Assembly (NCBI GenBank): GCA_013390905.1
Contig: JACATG010000002.1
Location: forward strand, 1 to 64,000
Origin: Marine Group I thaumarchaeote
GTDB lineage: Archaea > Thermoproteota > Nitrososphaeria > Nitrososphaerales > Nitrosopumilaceae
Length of the DNA stretch: 64,000 bases
Direction: 5' to 3'
The first letter of the stretch is position 1; each line of letters opens with the position of its first letter. Positions 25,909 to 35,136 of this stretch are shown here, in pieces. Under the pieces are notes generated by a model. It saw only the letters and a list, made by a program, of their open reading frames with translations, was not told the origin of the DNA and did not search any database. A program made the translations under genes and the position numbers.

Positions 25909-27837
25909 TTTAATTGCTTCTTGAATTTGAGGATAATGAGCAGGTACTCTATACATTCGTCTAATATTCATAGCAAGATTTTCTGATTTTTTACGTTCTC
26001 CGTGATTAACTAGAACTCTTCGAAGTTTTGGTCTTAGTCTTTGTACAAATGACATCAACTGATTATAATCACTGTGACCACTGAACCCATCTAGTTTTTC
26101 AACACTACTATTGATGGTAACAACTTCAATTTTACCTTCTTTTCCTAACATGGATACTTGTTTAGAACCATCAAGAACTCTTCTTCCCATAGTTCCATTA
26201 ACTTGGTAAGAAACAAACAATACTTTGTTCTTTTTGTCAGGTGCAATGTTTTTGAAGTATTCTAAAACAGGACCGCCTTCTAACATTCCTGATGTTGCTA
26301 AGATAATACATGGTGAATTCTCTCTCATTGGTTCTTCCCTAGCGTCTGCGTGTTCAATATTAGTGAAATATTCAGAATCAAATGGATTATCATCAGTCTC
26401 TAAGATTTTTTTCTTAAGTTCTCTTTCCAGATATTCTGGATAGGATTCATGAATGGCTGATGCTTCAGAAATCATTCCTTCTGTAAAGACTGGTGCTTCA
26501 ACCATTTCTCCTGATTTCATATAATGATCAATTACCATCATGATTTCTTGTGCACGACCAACTGCTGGAATAGGTATCAAAACTTTACCATCATCTGCCA
26601 AAGTGTTATTTACTGCGTTAATGAAAGCAGATTCTACCTCTTGCCTAGTTGGTTGGATATCTTCTTTAAGACCATAGGTACTTTCAATCAACAATGTTTC
26701 TACTCTTGGAAAATTCCAGCTAGCAGCTTCAAACAAAATACTTTTTCCGAATTTTATATCACCTGAATAAACAAAGTTATGATTACCATTTCCAATATGA
26801 AAATGACATAAGGCTGAACCTAGAATGTGACCTGCATTTGCAAAAACTAATTTTATGTCAGGAGAAATATCGGTAACAGTTCCATATGGTAAAGTAATTG
26901 TCTGTTTCATAATTTGTTTAACATCACGTTCTGAGTAGATTGGAGTTCTACCTTGTGCAGTAGCTACTTTGATTGCATCTAATTGAATTAAGTTCATCAT
27001 AGGAAGTGTTGGTTCAGTACAATAGATTGGACCTTTATAGCCATATTTGCACAATGTTGGCAAAAATCCAGTGTGATCCAAATGTGCATGTCCAATAACT
27101 ACTGCATCTAGATCATCTAATGTAATATCGAGAGAATCTAATCTTGGAAATGCGTCCATTGGAGATCGTGCACCAGGATTAATTCCACAATCAATTAAGA
27201 TCTTACTTTCAGGTGTAGATAATAACATTGAAGATCTTCCTACTTGACCAAATCCACCAAGGGTATGAAGAGAAACTTCAGTTCTTTGAGATAGTCTAGG
27301 TCTGAAAATGTCGTCACCAACCTGTTTCAGCTGTTTACTTCTCTCGGAGGAGGATTGTTTTAGAGTTGCATTAATTGTTTGAATTGTACGTGAAGGTATA
27401 GTTGTAGCTTTCCGAATACGTAATCTCCATCCTGTTTTCTCAGTAACCTCAACATGATTGAATTCCTTTGCATCTCTTTGTAGTAGCCAAGGTCTTTTTA
27501 CTTCAACTGAGACTTCACCAGTAGCTGTATCAAAGATAGTTCCTTGTAGATTTGCTTCTTTTGGTACACATTCTGCAAGAATTCGTCTAGCTTCATCTTC
27601 AGGTTTTCTAATTGATTCATCAGTTCTTACAACAATTCTTTTTTTTATTACATTTACAAGATTAGATATTGTTTCATTATTTTCCATTAGATAACGAGGA
27701 GTCTTTGTGTAAAGAGCAATTCGTGGTCCTTCGTATTCTATTTTTGTAATATTTGCCTCTTTGGGAATACTTTGCAGTATGGTGGCCATTATATTTTGGC
27801 TGGAAGGTAATTCTTTTTGTTGTTGTTTTCTTTGCAT
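25900..27837 (-). CDS. aCPSF1/FttA beta-CASP ribonuclease and termination factor
   Basis: The protein (645 aa from ATG 27837) has the archaeal CPSF1 layout: N-terminal KH-like domains (about 20-160, ILQSIPKEANITKIEYEGP), metallo-beta-lactamase with IGHAHLDHTGFL, SGDIKFG, and a beta-CASP domain with LLIESTYG, ILATSGMLEGG, and GFSGHSDYNQL. It is the endonuclease that cuts nascent RNA to end transcription. An ATG at 27876 would overlap psmB by 32 nt; 27837 lies just after the psmB stop and is preferred. Likely the same operon as psmB. Confidence 0.94.
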   Translation of the reverse strand: MQRKQQQKELPSSQNIMATILQSIPKEANITKIEYEGPRIALYTKTPRYLMENNETISNLVNVIKKRIVVRTDESIRKPEDEARRILAECVPKEANLQGTIFDTATGEVSVEVKRPWLLQRDAKEFNHVEVTEKTGWRLRIRKATTIPSRTIQTINATLKQSSSERSKQLKQVGDDIFRPRLSQRTEVSLHTLGGFGQVGRSSMLLSTPESKILIDCGINPGARSPMDAFPRLDSLDITLDDLDAVVIGHAHLDHTGFLPTLCKYGYKGPIYCTEPTLPMMNLIQLDAIKVATAQGRTPIYSERDVKQIMKQTITLPYGTVTDISPDIKLVFANAGHILGSALCHFHIGNGNHNFVYSGDIKFGKSILFEAASWNFPRVETLLIESTYGLKEDIQPTRQEVESAFINAVNNTLADDGKVLIPIPAVGRAQEIMMVIDHYMKSGEMVEAPVFTEGMISEASAIHESYPEYLERELKKKILETDDNPFDSEYFTNIEHADAREEPMRENSPCIILATSGMLEGGPVLEYFKNIAPDKKNKVLFVSYQVNGTMGRRVLDGSKQVSMLGKEGKIEVVTINSSVEKLDGFSGHSDYNQLMSFVQRLRPKLRRVLVNHGERKKSENLAMNIRRMYRVPAHYPQIQEAIKLF

Positions 27838-27844
27838 AAAATCA

Positions 27845-28486
27845 CTAAAGTTCGATGACTGTTTTCTTTTGTTCATCGGTCAAAAGACGGAATCCATCTT
27901 TATCCATTACTGCGATGTTAATTCCATCGCCAGTACCAATATTTCTAACTATTGCGGCTTTAACAGCTTGTAGAGCTATTTTTTTTGCTTCTTCAACTGT
28001 AAGATCTTCTTTATATTTTTCTTCAAGTAAACCATAAGCTACTGGTGAACCGCTACCAGTTGTAACATACGATTTCTCTTCAACTGAACCAAACATATCA
28101 ACGTTAAACAATGCAGGACCATTTACATCATAACCACCAAGCAAGATATCAGCCATGAATGGATAACCTCTATTTTGATGGAATATCAATGAACAGAGTC
28201 TTGCGAGTGAATGAATTGCGATTGGGTTTTCTTGTTCAACTCTGTGTAAATTAGAATGATAACGTAAAATATCAACAATATTTTGTGCATCTGCCACACC
28301 ACCAGCCAGGGTTAATCCTGCGTGTAGATCAATTTTTTGAATTTTCATTGTGTTATTGTTTGCTATAAAATAACCCGCACTAGCTCTCATATCAGCACAC
28401 AATATGACACAGTCTTTAGCTTTGATACCTACAGTGGTAGTCCCGTGCAGAATTTTTTCTTCAACATTGTTCGACAAAAAATACAC
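27845..28486 (-). CDS. psmB: Proteasome beta subunit
   Basis: The 213-aa protein has a 15-residue propeptide ending HG, cleaved to expose the catalytic threonine T16 (TTTVGIKAKDCVILCADMRAS). Asp in ADMRAS and the lysine in MKIQKID complete the Ntn-hydrolase active site; YVTTGSGSPVAYGLLEE is also typical. It builds the inner rings of the 20S proteasome. Upstream of aCPSF1 on the same strand, divergent from the G1P dehydrogenase. Confidence 0.95.
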   Translation of the reverse strand: MYFLSNNVEEKILHGTTTVGIKAKDCVILCADMRASAGYFIANNNTMKIQKIDLHAGLTLAGGVADAQNIVDILRYHSNLHRVEQENPIAIHSLARLCSLIFHQNRGYPFMADILLGGYDVNGPALFNVDMFGSVEEKSYVTTGSGSPVAYGLLEEKYKEDLTVEEAKKIALQAVKAAIVRNIGTGDGINIAVMDKDGFRLLTDEQKKTVIEL

Positions 28487-28517
28487 CTATTAAGATAAAG
28501 TAAGTGGCATGTCACCC

Positions 28518-28527
28518 TTTTAAATAA
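28518..28527 (+). promoter_or_regulatory. TATA box of the G1P dehydrogenase gene
   Basis: TTTTAAATAA lies 27 nt before ATG 28555, giving a leaderless transcript and supporting that start rather than the ATG seven codons further in. Confidence 0.5.
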
Positions 28528-28554
28528 CTTTTTGATTCTCTGAAATCATAAATA

Positions 28555-29619
28555 ATGACAAAAAATCAAGATCGCATGCAATCGCATACGATGGAATTAC
28601 CTAGGCTCATTGAAATTGGTGAAAAGAATATTGCTGATTTTGGAAAATTTCTAAACTCACTAAACAAACCAAAAAAAGTTTCTTTAATAGCTGGAATAAA
28701 TGTTCAAAAAGTTTTAAGGAAAAAAATTGAAAAATCACTCAAATCAAAAAAAATTCAATTTATTTGGCATACATCAAAAGATAATCAAGTAAAATCATTG
28801 AATCAAATTCAAAAAAATGTTAAAAAAGATAATTCTGATTTGATTGTTGGTATTGGTGGAGGTCGTTCTGTAGATACAGCAAAATTGATTTCATATAATT
28901 TGGGTAAACAATTTGTAAGTTTACCAACTGCAGCTTCTCATGATGGAATGGCAAGTCCATTTGTATCTGTAAAAAGTAACATACCACATTCAATTGTGGC
29001 ATCTGCACCAATGGGTGTTTTTGTAGATATTGATGTAATTAGAAAAGCTCCTGTTAGATTGTTAGCTAGTGGTTGTGGAGATCTTATTGCAAACATTATA
29101 GCAGTAAAGGATTGGCAATTAGGTCACAAAAAGAAGAAGGAGTACTATGGAAGATATGCAGCAAATCTAGCAATGATGAGTGCCAAGATAGTTATAGAAA
29201 ATTCTTCCAAATTTGCAAAGAAAGGATTGGATGCAAGGGTAATTGTAGAAGGATTGATCAGTGCAGGAGTAGCGTCGTGTATTGCAGGAAGTAGTAGACC
29301 ATGTTCTGGTTCAGAACATCTTTTTTCACACGCACTTGACAAAATTGCTCCTGGAATTGGACTACATGGAGAGAAATGTGGAATTGGTTCTATTATGATG
29401 GCAAAATTACATGGACAAGATTGGAAAAAATTTATTAAGACATTGAAAGATGTTGGAGCACCAACAACTGCAAAACAAATTGGTCTTAAACCAGATGTGA
29501 TAATAAAAGCTCTAACTATTGCACAAGGATTAAGACCAGAGAGATATACAATTTTAAAAGAAATTAAAATGACTGAGAAAAGAGCACGTAGTCTTGCAAA
29601 GAGTACAAAAGTAATTTGA
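28555..29619 (+). CDS. egsA: sn-Glycerol-1-phosphate dehydrogenase
   Basis: The 354-aa protein has the NAD(P)-binding loop VGIGGGRSVDTAKLISY, SLPTAASHDGMASPF, and zinc ligands in the region SGSEHLFSHALD and LHGEKCGIG. It reduces dihydroxyacetone phosphate to sn-glycerol-1-phosphate, the backbone of archaeal membrane lipids. This is a strong sign that the window is archaeal. Confidence 0.94.
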   Translation: MTKNQDRMQSHTMELPRLIEIGEKNIADFGKFLNSLNKPKKVSLIAGINVQKVLRKKIEKSLKSKKIQFIWHTSKDNQVKSLNQIQKNVKKDNSDLIVGIGGGRSVDTAKLISYNLGKQFVSLPTAASHDGMASPFVSVKSNIPHSIVASAPMGVFVDIDVIRKAPVRLLASGCGDLIANIIAVKDWQLGHKKKKEYYGRYAANLAMMSAKIVIENSSKFAKKGLDARVIVEGLISAGVASCIAGSSRPCSGSEHLFSHALDKIAPGIGLHGEKCGIGSIMMAKLHGQDWKKFIKTLKDVGAPTTAKQIGLKPDVIIKALTIAQGLRPERYTILKEIKMTEKRARSLAKSTKVI

Positions 29620-29620
29620 G

Positions 29621-30367
29621 TTAAGCAGTTTTTTGTTCAGGTACTTTTTGTTTTATTTCAGATTTCTTTTCCTGAGTTTGTTTATTGATATGTGTTTCAA
29701 CAAAACTTGCTTTTTCCAAAGTTGAAACAAATTTAAAAATATCTAATTGAATAAAGTGTTTCATTATTTGTAAACCATCTACACGTAAAATTTCCTCAGG
29801 AATTACAATGTGTACTTCTTTATCCTTCAAGTCAAATGCAATTTTTGAATCCTCTACAGGGAATCTGTTTTTAAGAATTCCATCTATCTTGTCAGTTGGA
29901 GAATCTAATGATTTGATTACATTTACATCAAAGAGAATTATTTTTCCTGCAAATCTGTGGTTGTAATCAATTTGGACTCTACCAGATCCAATAAAACGAA
30001 TAATTCCTCTTTTATTATCAACTTCAATTGTATCACCTACTGAAACTTTCTCTGCATCTTCACCTAGTTTTCTTATAGGAATCATTCTAACTTTTTTAGA
30101 ATCTCTTTCACCAAAACCTTTGTCAGGCGTAACTTCAACTGTAAGTTTATCTCCAACGGATGTTTTTGCAAGTGCTTCATCTAATCCTTTGAGAACAGGA
30201 TAAGATACTTCACCAATAGAAACTAGTTTTGGGTGATATTTGACATTTTGTTCATGAATTGAATGTTTTTTTGCATCCTCTTCAATGGTGGTATCAAAGA
30301 CCTCATTGGTATCTTTTACTTTTGCAGTATAGTCTACTAGAATTAATGAACCTTTATCGAAAGTCAA
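29621..30367 (-). CDS. FKBP-type peptidyl-prolyl isomerase (SlyD-like, long form)
   Basis: The 248-aa protein has an FKBP core interrupted by the insert-in-flap domain: GSLILVDYTAKVKDTNEVFDTT, VLKGLDEALAKTSVGDKLTVE, and VQIDYNHRFAGKIILFDV. A C-terminal domain (about 150-230) is found in archaeal long FKBPs, and a lysine/glutamine tail ends the chain. It speeds proline isomerisation and can act as a chaperone. Convergent with egsA, only 1 nt apart. Confidence 0.9.
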   Translation of the reverse strand: MTFDKGSLILVDYTAKVKDTNEVFDTTIEEDAKKHSIHEQNVKYHPKLVSIGEVSYPVLKGLDEALAKTSVGDKLTVEVTPDKGFGERDSKKVRMIPIRKLGEDAEKVSVGDTIEVDNKRGIIRFIGSGRVQIDYNHRFAGKIILFDVNVIKSLDSPTDKIDGILKNRFPVEDSKIAFDLKDKEVHIVIPEEILRVDGLQIMKHFIQLDIFKFVSTLEKASFVETHINKQTQEKKSEIKQKVPEQKTA

Positions 30368-30408
30368 TGTGTTCGGTCTCGAATTTCCTTATATTAAGTT
30401 AACAGGGT

Positions 30409-31557
30409 CTAGAGAGCTTTTAGTTTCTCTTCTGCAGTTTGAAGTCCTGCTTTAGCATCTGTATCATACCCCATCATTGATAAGGTAGATGAAATTGCAG
30501 AAATAGTTCGCATTACATGATATGGACTAACTTCTCCCATACATCCAACTCTGAATACTTTTCCTTTAAGATCTCCAAATCCGCCTGCCACTAAGACTCT
30601 GAATTTGTTTGCTAGTGTGTTTCTGAAAGTCTTGTCTTCTAGTCCATCCAAATAGTTTAATGCAACAATTGAAATCGAGCGATCTTCTTCTTTTGCAACA
30701 TATGGTGTTAAACCAATTGCACTTAATCCAGAGTATAATGCATCAGAACAAATCTTGTGACGTTTGTAGACATTTTGTAGTCCTTCTTCTAACATTATTG
30801 TTAGGGCTTCTCTGTATGCATAAAGTAAAGGTAATGCAGGAGTAAAAGGAGTATGTTTTGATTCTTCATAGTATTGAAAGTATCTTGCTAAATTGAAGTA
30901 CATTGTGGATGGTGGGTTTTCGATCATGTATTTTTTGGCTTTAGCACTTACAGATATAGGAGAAATGCCTGGAGGAGCAGCAAGTGCTTTTTGTGATCCA
31001 GTTAGACACACATCAATATTCCATTTATCCACTGGAAGTTCAACACCACCAAGTAAAGAAACAGAATCTACAACATAGAATGTATCATTTCTAGATGTTA
31101 AATCAGATATTTTATCAAGATAATTTACCATTGTTCCAGTTGAAGTTTCATTGTGAACAACATAGAATGCTTTAACATCTTTATTGTTATCAAATGCTTC
31201 TTTTATTTGATCAAAAGTTGCATTTTGTCCGGGTGGAGTTTCAAGTCTAACAACATTAGCTCCTTGACCTTCAATAAGTTGTGATAGTCTGTTACTAAAT
31301 TCTCCATTTACAGGAATTATGATTTTATCACCTTTTTTAACTAGATTAATTACACTTGCTTCTACAGCACCTGTTCCAGATGCAGATAATACGACAATAT
31401 CGTTTTGTGTTTCAAATACTTTTTGAGTTTTTTCAATAACATCAGTGTATAACTCAACAAAATCATCACTTCTGTGATTAATAATTGGTGCAAGCATTGC
31501 TCTCATTACTCTATTAGGTACATTTGTTGGACCTGGAAGCATTGAAAGATATTCCAT
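30409..31557 (-). CDS. Class V aminotransferase (alanine/serine--glyoxylate type)
   Basis: The 382-aa PLP enzyme has MLPGPTNVPNRVMRAM, SGTGAVEASV, VVDSVSLLGG and the PLP lysine in TGSQKALAAPPG, all typical of the alanine-glyoxylate/serine-pyruvate aminotransferase group. It may move amino groups between alanine or serine and 2-oxo acids; the substrate is not fixed by sequence. Confidence 0.88.
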   Translation of the reverse strand: MEYLSMLPGPTNVPNRVMRAMLAPIINHRSDDFVELYTDVIEKTQKVFETQNDIVVLSASGTGAVEASVINLVKKGDKIIIPVNGEFSNRLSQLIEGQGANVVRLETPPGQNATFDQIKEAFDNNKDVKAFYVVHNETSTGTMVNYLDKISDLTSRNDTFYVVDSVSLLGGVELPVDKWNIDVCLTGSQKALAAPPGISPISVSAKAKKYMIENPPSTMYFNLARYFQYYEESKHTPFTPALPLLYAYREALTIMLEEGLQNVYKRHKICSDALYSGLSAIGLTPYVAKEEDRSISIVALNYLDGLEDKTFRNTLANKFRVLVAGGFGDLKGKVFRVGCMGEVSPYHVMRTISAISSTLSMMGYDTDAKAGLQTAEEKLKAL

Positions 31558-31599
31558 ATGTTATCTACTTTGTCAGTGAGATATGAGGTTTATTTATAA

Positions 31600-32094
31600 T
31601 TAGAGATTTTTCAAACGCTCTTTTGCACTAATGTTAATCAGAAAATTTTTTGTACCTTCAGGAACAAGATCATCCCATTTTTGATCGCTGATTATTAAAT
31701 TACGAATGTTAGTTCCAGATAATTCATCTCTTTTTAAAAATGGAATAGAAATTACTTGAACAGTTCTTATTGAATACAGATGTTTTGTAAACTCATCATT
31801 TGAAAAAACTATATCAAATTTTGGAACAATAGTATCTATTTTTTCAATCCATTGAATATGATTATCAAAATCGGGTATAAAATAAATTGAAATTTTGTCT
31901 TTCATTGAATCATCAGTTGAAGATAGAATCATTTCTTTTCGCTCCTCAGTAGAGAAAGGATCGTTTTTTTGTGCAGGTTTGTTAGAACTACCTATGCCTA
32001 CCCATAATTTGTCTACTTTTGATAGTGCAAACTGAAATGCTTCTAGATGACCCAAGTGAAAAGGTTGAAATCTTCCGATCAGCAAACCGTTCAT
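31600..32094 (-). CDS. nadM: Nicotinamide-nucleotide adenylyltransferase
   Basis: The 164-aa nucleotidyltransferase has GRFQPFHLGHLEAF (HxGH motif) and the distal SGTNIRNLI motif (ISGTxxR type). Size and motifs fit archaeal NMNAT, which joins NMN and ATP to make NAD. It stands just downstream of the aminotransferase on the same strand, divergent from rtcA by 49 bp. Confidence 0.9.
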   Translation of the reverse strand: MNGLLIGRFQPFHLGHLEAFQFALSKVDKLWVGIGSSNKPAQKNDPFSTEERKEMILSSTDDSMKDKISIYFIPDFDNHIQWIEKIDTIVPKFDIVFSNDEFTKHLYSIRTVQVISIPFLKRDELSGTNIRNLIISDQKWDDLVPEGTKNFLINISAKERLKNL

Positions 32095-32143
32095 ACAAAA
32101 ATATAGAAAATTTCTTTTAAAAAACTATCATAAAGAGTTGTAA

Positions 32144-33181
32144 TTGGAAAAAACTGTGGAATTTCTAAAAATTAATGGAGGATATGGTGAAGGAGGAGGA
32201 CAAATAATACGTTCAGCAATTGCACTTTCATGTATTACAAAACGACCAATTCATTTAGAAAATATAAGGAAAAACAGGAAAGTTCCAGGATTAAGACCAC
32301 AACATCTTACAGCAATAAAAATTCTTCAAAAAGTTGCAAATGCTAAAGTGGTTGGGGCAGAAATTGGTTCTACTGAATTAAAATTCATTCCAGGTAATAT
32401 TAAAAATTTAGAACTAGTTGAAGATGTGGGAACAGCAGGAAGTATTTCTTTAATTTTACAAGTTTTAATCCCTGTAGTCGCTATTTCTCAGAAAAAACTT
32501 AGTTTGACAATTAAAGGAGGTACAGATGTGCTTTGGAGTCCCTCTATTGACTACACTCAATATGTGTTAAGAGATGCATTTTCTAGAATGGGAATAGAAT
32601 TTTCATTTGAGTTAAGCAAACGTGGTTACTATCCAAAAGGAGGTGGAGAAATTAATTTACAAGTATATCCATCTCGTGTAAAATCAATTTCATTTTTAGA
32701 AAGAAAAACAAATTCTGTTAAATTAATTTGTACGTTTTCAAAACTTTCAATTGAAAAAATTAAAAATCAAATTGAAGAGATCAAAAATAAATTAACAAAA
32801 GAAAATTTTATTGTCGAGATAGAAATTAAAAATCAAAAAGCTGAAGATTCAGGAGCATCTTTGTTAATTTACAGTATTGATGAAGATTCAATTATAGGAG
32901 TTGATGCGTTGTTTAATAAAAAAACACAAAGGTTTGATTTAGATTTAGATAAATTTGTTGAAAACCCATTAGGAGTAGATGACAATCTAGCAGATATGCT
33001 TGTAGTTCCTGCTAGTTTGGGTCAGAAAAAAACAACATTTCAAGTTAGAAAAATTACAAAACATTTAGAGACAAATTTGTTTGTAACATCAAAAATTACG
33101 GGTTGTAAGTATGGGATTAGAAGATTAACTAATGGATTTGAGGTAATTATTGAGGGAGTTTCAGACTCCAGCATCAAGTAA
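32144..33181 (+). CDS. rtcA: RNA 3'-terminal phosphate cyclase
   Basis: The 345-aa protein has GGYGEGGGQIIRSAIALS, NIRKNRKVPGLRPQHLTA and a late NLFVTSKITGCKYGIRR, matching RtcA. It converts RNA 3'-phosphates to 2',3'-cyclic phosphates through an adenylated histidine. The start codon is TTG. The 3' end overlaps the convergent CopD-like gene by 21 bp. No rtcB is present in the window. Confidence 0.92.
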   Translation: MEKTVEFLKINGGYGEGGGQIIRSAIALSCITKRPIHLENIRKNRKVPGLRPQHLTAIKILQKVANAKVVGAEIGSTELKFIPGNIKNLELVEDVGTAGSISLILQVLIPVVAISQKKLSLTIKGGTDVLWSPSIDYTQYVLRDAFSRMGIEFSFELSKRGYYPKGGGEINLQVYPSRVKSISFLERKTNSVKLICTFSKLSIEKIKNQIEEIKNKLTKENFIVEIEIKNQKAEDSGASLLIYSIDEDSIIGVDALFNKKTQRFDLDLDKFVENPLGVDDNLADMLVVPASLGQKKTTFQVRKITKHLETNLFVTSKITGCKYGIRRLTNGFEVIIEGVSDSSIK

Positions 33182-33658
33182 AGATGCAAAAAATAGAATT
33201 GCTAATGATAAAACTACTATTATTTCTCCAAGAATAATAATTTTTTTTCTTAATTTTTGAATTTGAGATTTTGACATTTGTTTTGACATAATTTTTTCTT
33301 CAATATCTTTACGAATTACCCTAACATGTACTGCATACGTAATTATTAGAACAATAACAAGAATTATCTTAACAATTAGAAATGTTCCATAACTTGTTGA
33401 AACAAGAAGTTCAGGTTTACCGAGTAACACATGAGAACTATACAATCCGGTTGCCATTAAAATAATTAATGATGGAACAGCAATTATGTTAAATCGTCTT
33501 CCAACACGGATCATTATTTGCATTCTTTCTTCAAGAGAATCAGTCATTGTTTTTAGAAGTGGAGAAAATACAATGCCAATGAAAAGCGAACCGCCTACCC
33601 ATATTGCAGCTGCAACAAGATGAATCCAAGTAAGAATTGCTTGTTCTAGCACAGTCAT
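33161..33658 (-). CDS. CopD-like integral membrane protein
   Basis: The 165-aa protein has four membrane helices. The first, AILTWIHLVAAAIWVGGSLFIG, carries the His-x6-W-GG pattern of the copper-resistance D and related families. A conserved-looking arginine-rich loop (RVGRRFN) precedes helix 2. In bacteria CopD takes part in copper uptake; copper is essential for archaeal ammonia oxidation, so a metal role would fit, but it is inferred. Confidence 0.7.
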   Translation of the reverse strand: MTVLEQAILTWIHLVAAAIWVGGSLFIGIVFSPLLKTMTDSLEERMQIMIRVGRRFNIIAVPSLIILMATGLYSSHVLLGKPELLVSTSYGTFLIVKIILVIVLIITYAVHVRVIRKDIEEKIMSKQMSKSQIQKLRKKIIILGEIIVVLSLAILFFASLLDAGV

Positions 33659-33740
33659 AAAATATGATATTTTAAATCAAATATTATGTATTTGGATCTT
33701 AACAACCTTTTTTAATTGTACATAATCTGATACCATTGAA

Positions 33741-34235
33741 ATGGCACTTCAGAGCAAAATAACAGTTTATGCTGCATTAGTTGGGGTTGTGGCTTTGATG
33801 GGAGGAATTTTTTTCTATGGTAGCCTTGATAATGTACAGCTTGAGCAAGTTGAGATTAAATTAATAAATGTAGAATTAAGAGATGTTAGTACAAAAGATA
33901 ATCAAGCAAAATTTGATATTACATTTCTTGTAAAGAACCCAAGTGATAAAACATTTACAGTTCCACTAATTGAATACCAGCTTTACGGTGATGGGATACT
34001 GTTAGGTTCAGGGGAGTACTCTACAGTAGATATTGCAATGCCTGGAAGAGCTGCATTTTTTCCAGATACAGAAATTCCTCTAAAAAGTACATTTATTCTT
34101 TTCAAGTCTGAAGTTAATTCAGAAATTTATCAAGATGCCATAGAAAATAGAATCAATAGTTTTTCAGCGGAAGGAAGTATCACTACTCAATCTTCATGGA
34201 TGACTTTGGATAAAGAATTCAAAACAGGATTTTAA
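33741..34235 (+). CDS. LEA14/WHy-like membrane-anchored protein
   Basis: The 164-aa product has an N-terminal membrane helix (ITVYAALVGVVALMGGIFFYG) and an extracellular beta domain with KFDITFLVKNPSDKTFTVPLIEYQLYGDG, the NP core of the LEA14/WHy fold. It is related in layout to the 5.8-kb protein and to the broken gene at 40.0 kb. Function unknown; surface stress-protection has been suggested for relatives elsewhere. A tRNA gene follows on the opposite strand. Confidence 0.65.
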   Translation: MALQSKITVYAALVGVVALMGGIFFYGSLDNVQLEQVEIKLINVELRDVSTKDNQAKFDITFLVKNPSDKTFTVPLIEYQLYGDGILLGSGEYSTVDIAMPGRAAFFPDTEIPLKSTFILFKSEVNSEIYQDAIENRINSFSAEGSITTQSSWMTLDKEFKTGF

Positions 34236-34244
34236 TTGAAAAAG

Positions 34245-34318
34245 TGGGCCGAGTGAGATTCGAACTCACGATCACCGCCGTGTCGAGGCGGTATCCTAAC
34301 CAGCTAGACTACCGGCCC
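34245..34318 (-). tRNA. tRNA-Val (GAC)
   Basis: The minus strand folds as a complete tRNA: acceptor GGGCCGG with UCGGCCC, D-stem GUCU with GGAU, anticodon stem CCGCC/GGCGG, T-stem GUGAG/CUCAC with loop UUCGAAU, discriminator A and no encoded CCA. The seven-base anticodon loop is UCGACAC, so the anticodon is GAC (Val). Position 33, almost always U, reads C here. Confidence 0.85.
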
Positions 34319-34400
34319 ATTGAAAAACAAGACTAGGTGCTGGCATTATTAACGTTTAACAAAAGAAAGGATGAATAAAAAGAAGGAAAGTGTGAAATAG

Positions 34401-35111
34401 TTGACAGAGAATTTTACTGAAGAAGAAAAAAGAGGTTTCTATAAGGCAATTTATTCAAGAAGAGATGTAAGATCTCATTTTATCTCAAAACCAATAGAAG
34501 ATAATATTTTATCAAAAATACTACATGCTGCACATCATGCCCCATCAGTAGGATTTTCTCAACCATGGAATTTTATCTTGATAAAAGATACTGAAACAAA
34601 AAAGAAAATCAAAGAATCTTTTGAGGAAGAAAAAAATCGATCATCAAAACTAGTTGAAGAACCAAAGAGATCAAAATATCTTTCATTCAAGCTAGAAGGA
34701 ATTTTAGAATCTTCAGTAAATCTTTGTGTAACATATGATCCTACAAAATTTGGTCCTTTTATTATTGGCAGATCAAGTATACCAGAAGCAGGACTATACA
34801 GTGTATGTTGTGCAATACAAAATTTATGGTTGTCAGCAAGGACAGAAGGAGTAGGTCTTGGATGGGTAAGTATTCTTTCAAATGAAATTTTAAAAGAAAC
34901 TCTAGCATTGCCAGACCATGTTATTCCTATTGCATACTTGTGTTTAGGATATGTTGACGAATTTGCAGAAAAACCAGATCTTGAGACTGCAGGTTGGTTA
35001 CCAAGACTAGAACTCAAAGATGTTGTATATTTTGAAAAATGGAATGACAAAGAAAATAAGAATTGGAATAGTATTAAAGAAATGATTAGAGATAATTTTG
35101 ATTACGCTTAA
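34401..35111 (+). CDS. bluB: 5,6-Dimethylbenzimidazole synthase (BluB)
   Basis: The 236-aa nitroreductase-fold flavoprotein has YSRRDVRSHFISKPI at the start, HHAPSVGFSQPWNFILI, and GRSSIPEAGLYSVCCAIQNLWL, matching BluB. It breaks down reduced FMN with oxygen to make the lower base of vitamin B12. With cobJ at 45.3 kb this suggests the organism makes true cobalamin. The start codon is TTG. A T9 run follows and overlaps the spacer before the tRNA-Arg gene. Confidence 0.9.
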   Translation: MTENFTEEEKRGFYKAIYSRRDVRSHFISKPIEDNILSKILHAAHHAPSVGFSQPWNFILIKDTETKKKIKESFEEEKNRSSKLVEEPKRSKYLSFKLEGILESSVNLCVTYDPTKFGPFIIGRSSIPEAGLYSVCCAIQNLWLSARTEGVGLGWVSILSNEILKETLALPDHVIPIAYLCLGYVDEFAEKPDLETAGWLPRLELKDVVYFEKWNDKENKNWNSIKEMIRDNFDYA

Positions 35112-35124
35112 ATAATTAAGAGTG

Positions 35125-35133
35125 TTTTTTTTT
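35125..35133 (+). terminator. T9 terminator after bluB
   Basis: Nine consecutive T lie 13 nt after the bluB stop and 3 nt before the tRNA-Arg 5' end, a U-tract terminator in the space that also holds the tRNA start site. Confidence 0.45.
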
Positions 35134-35136
35134 GCT

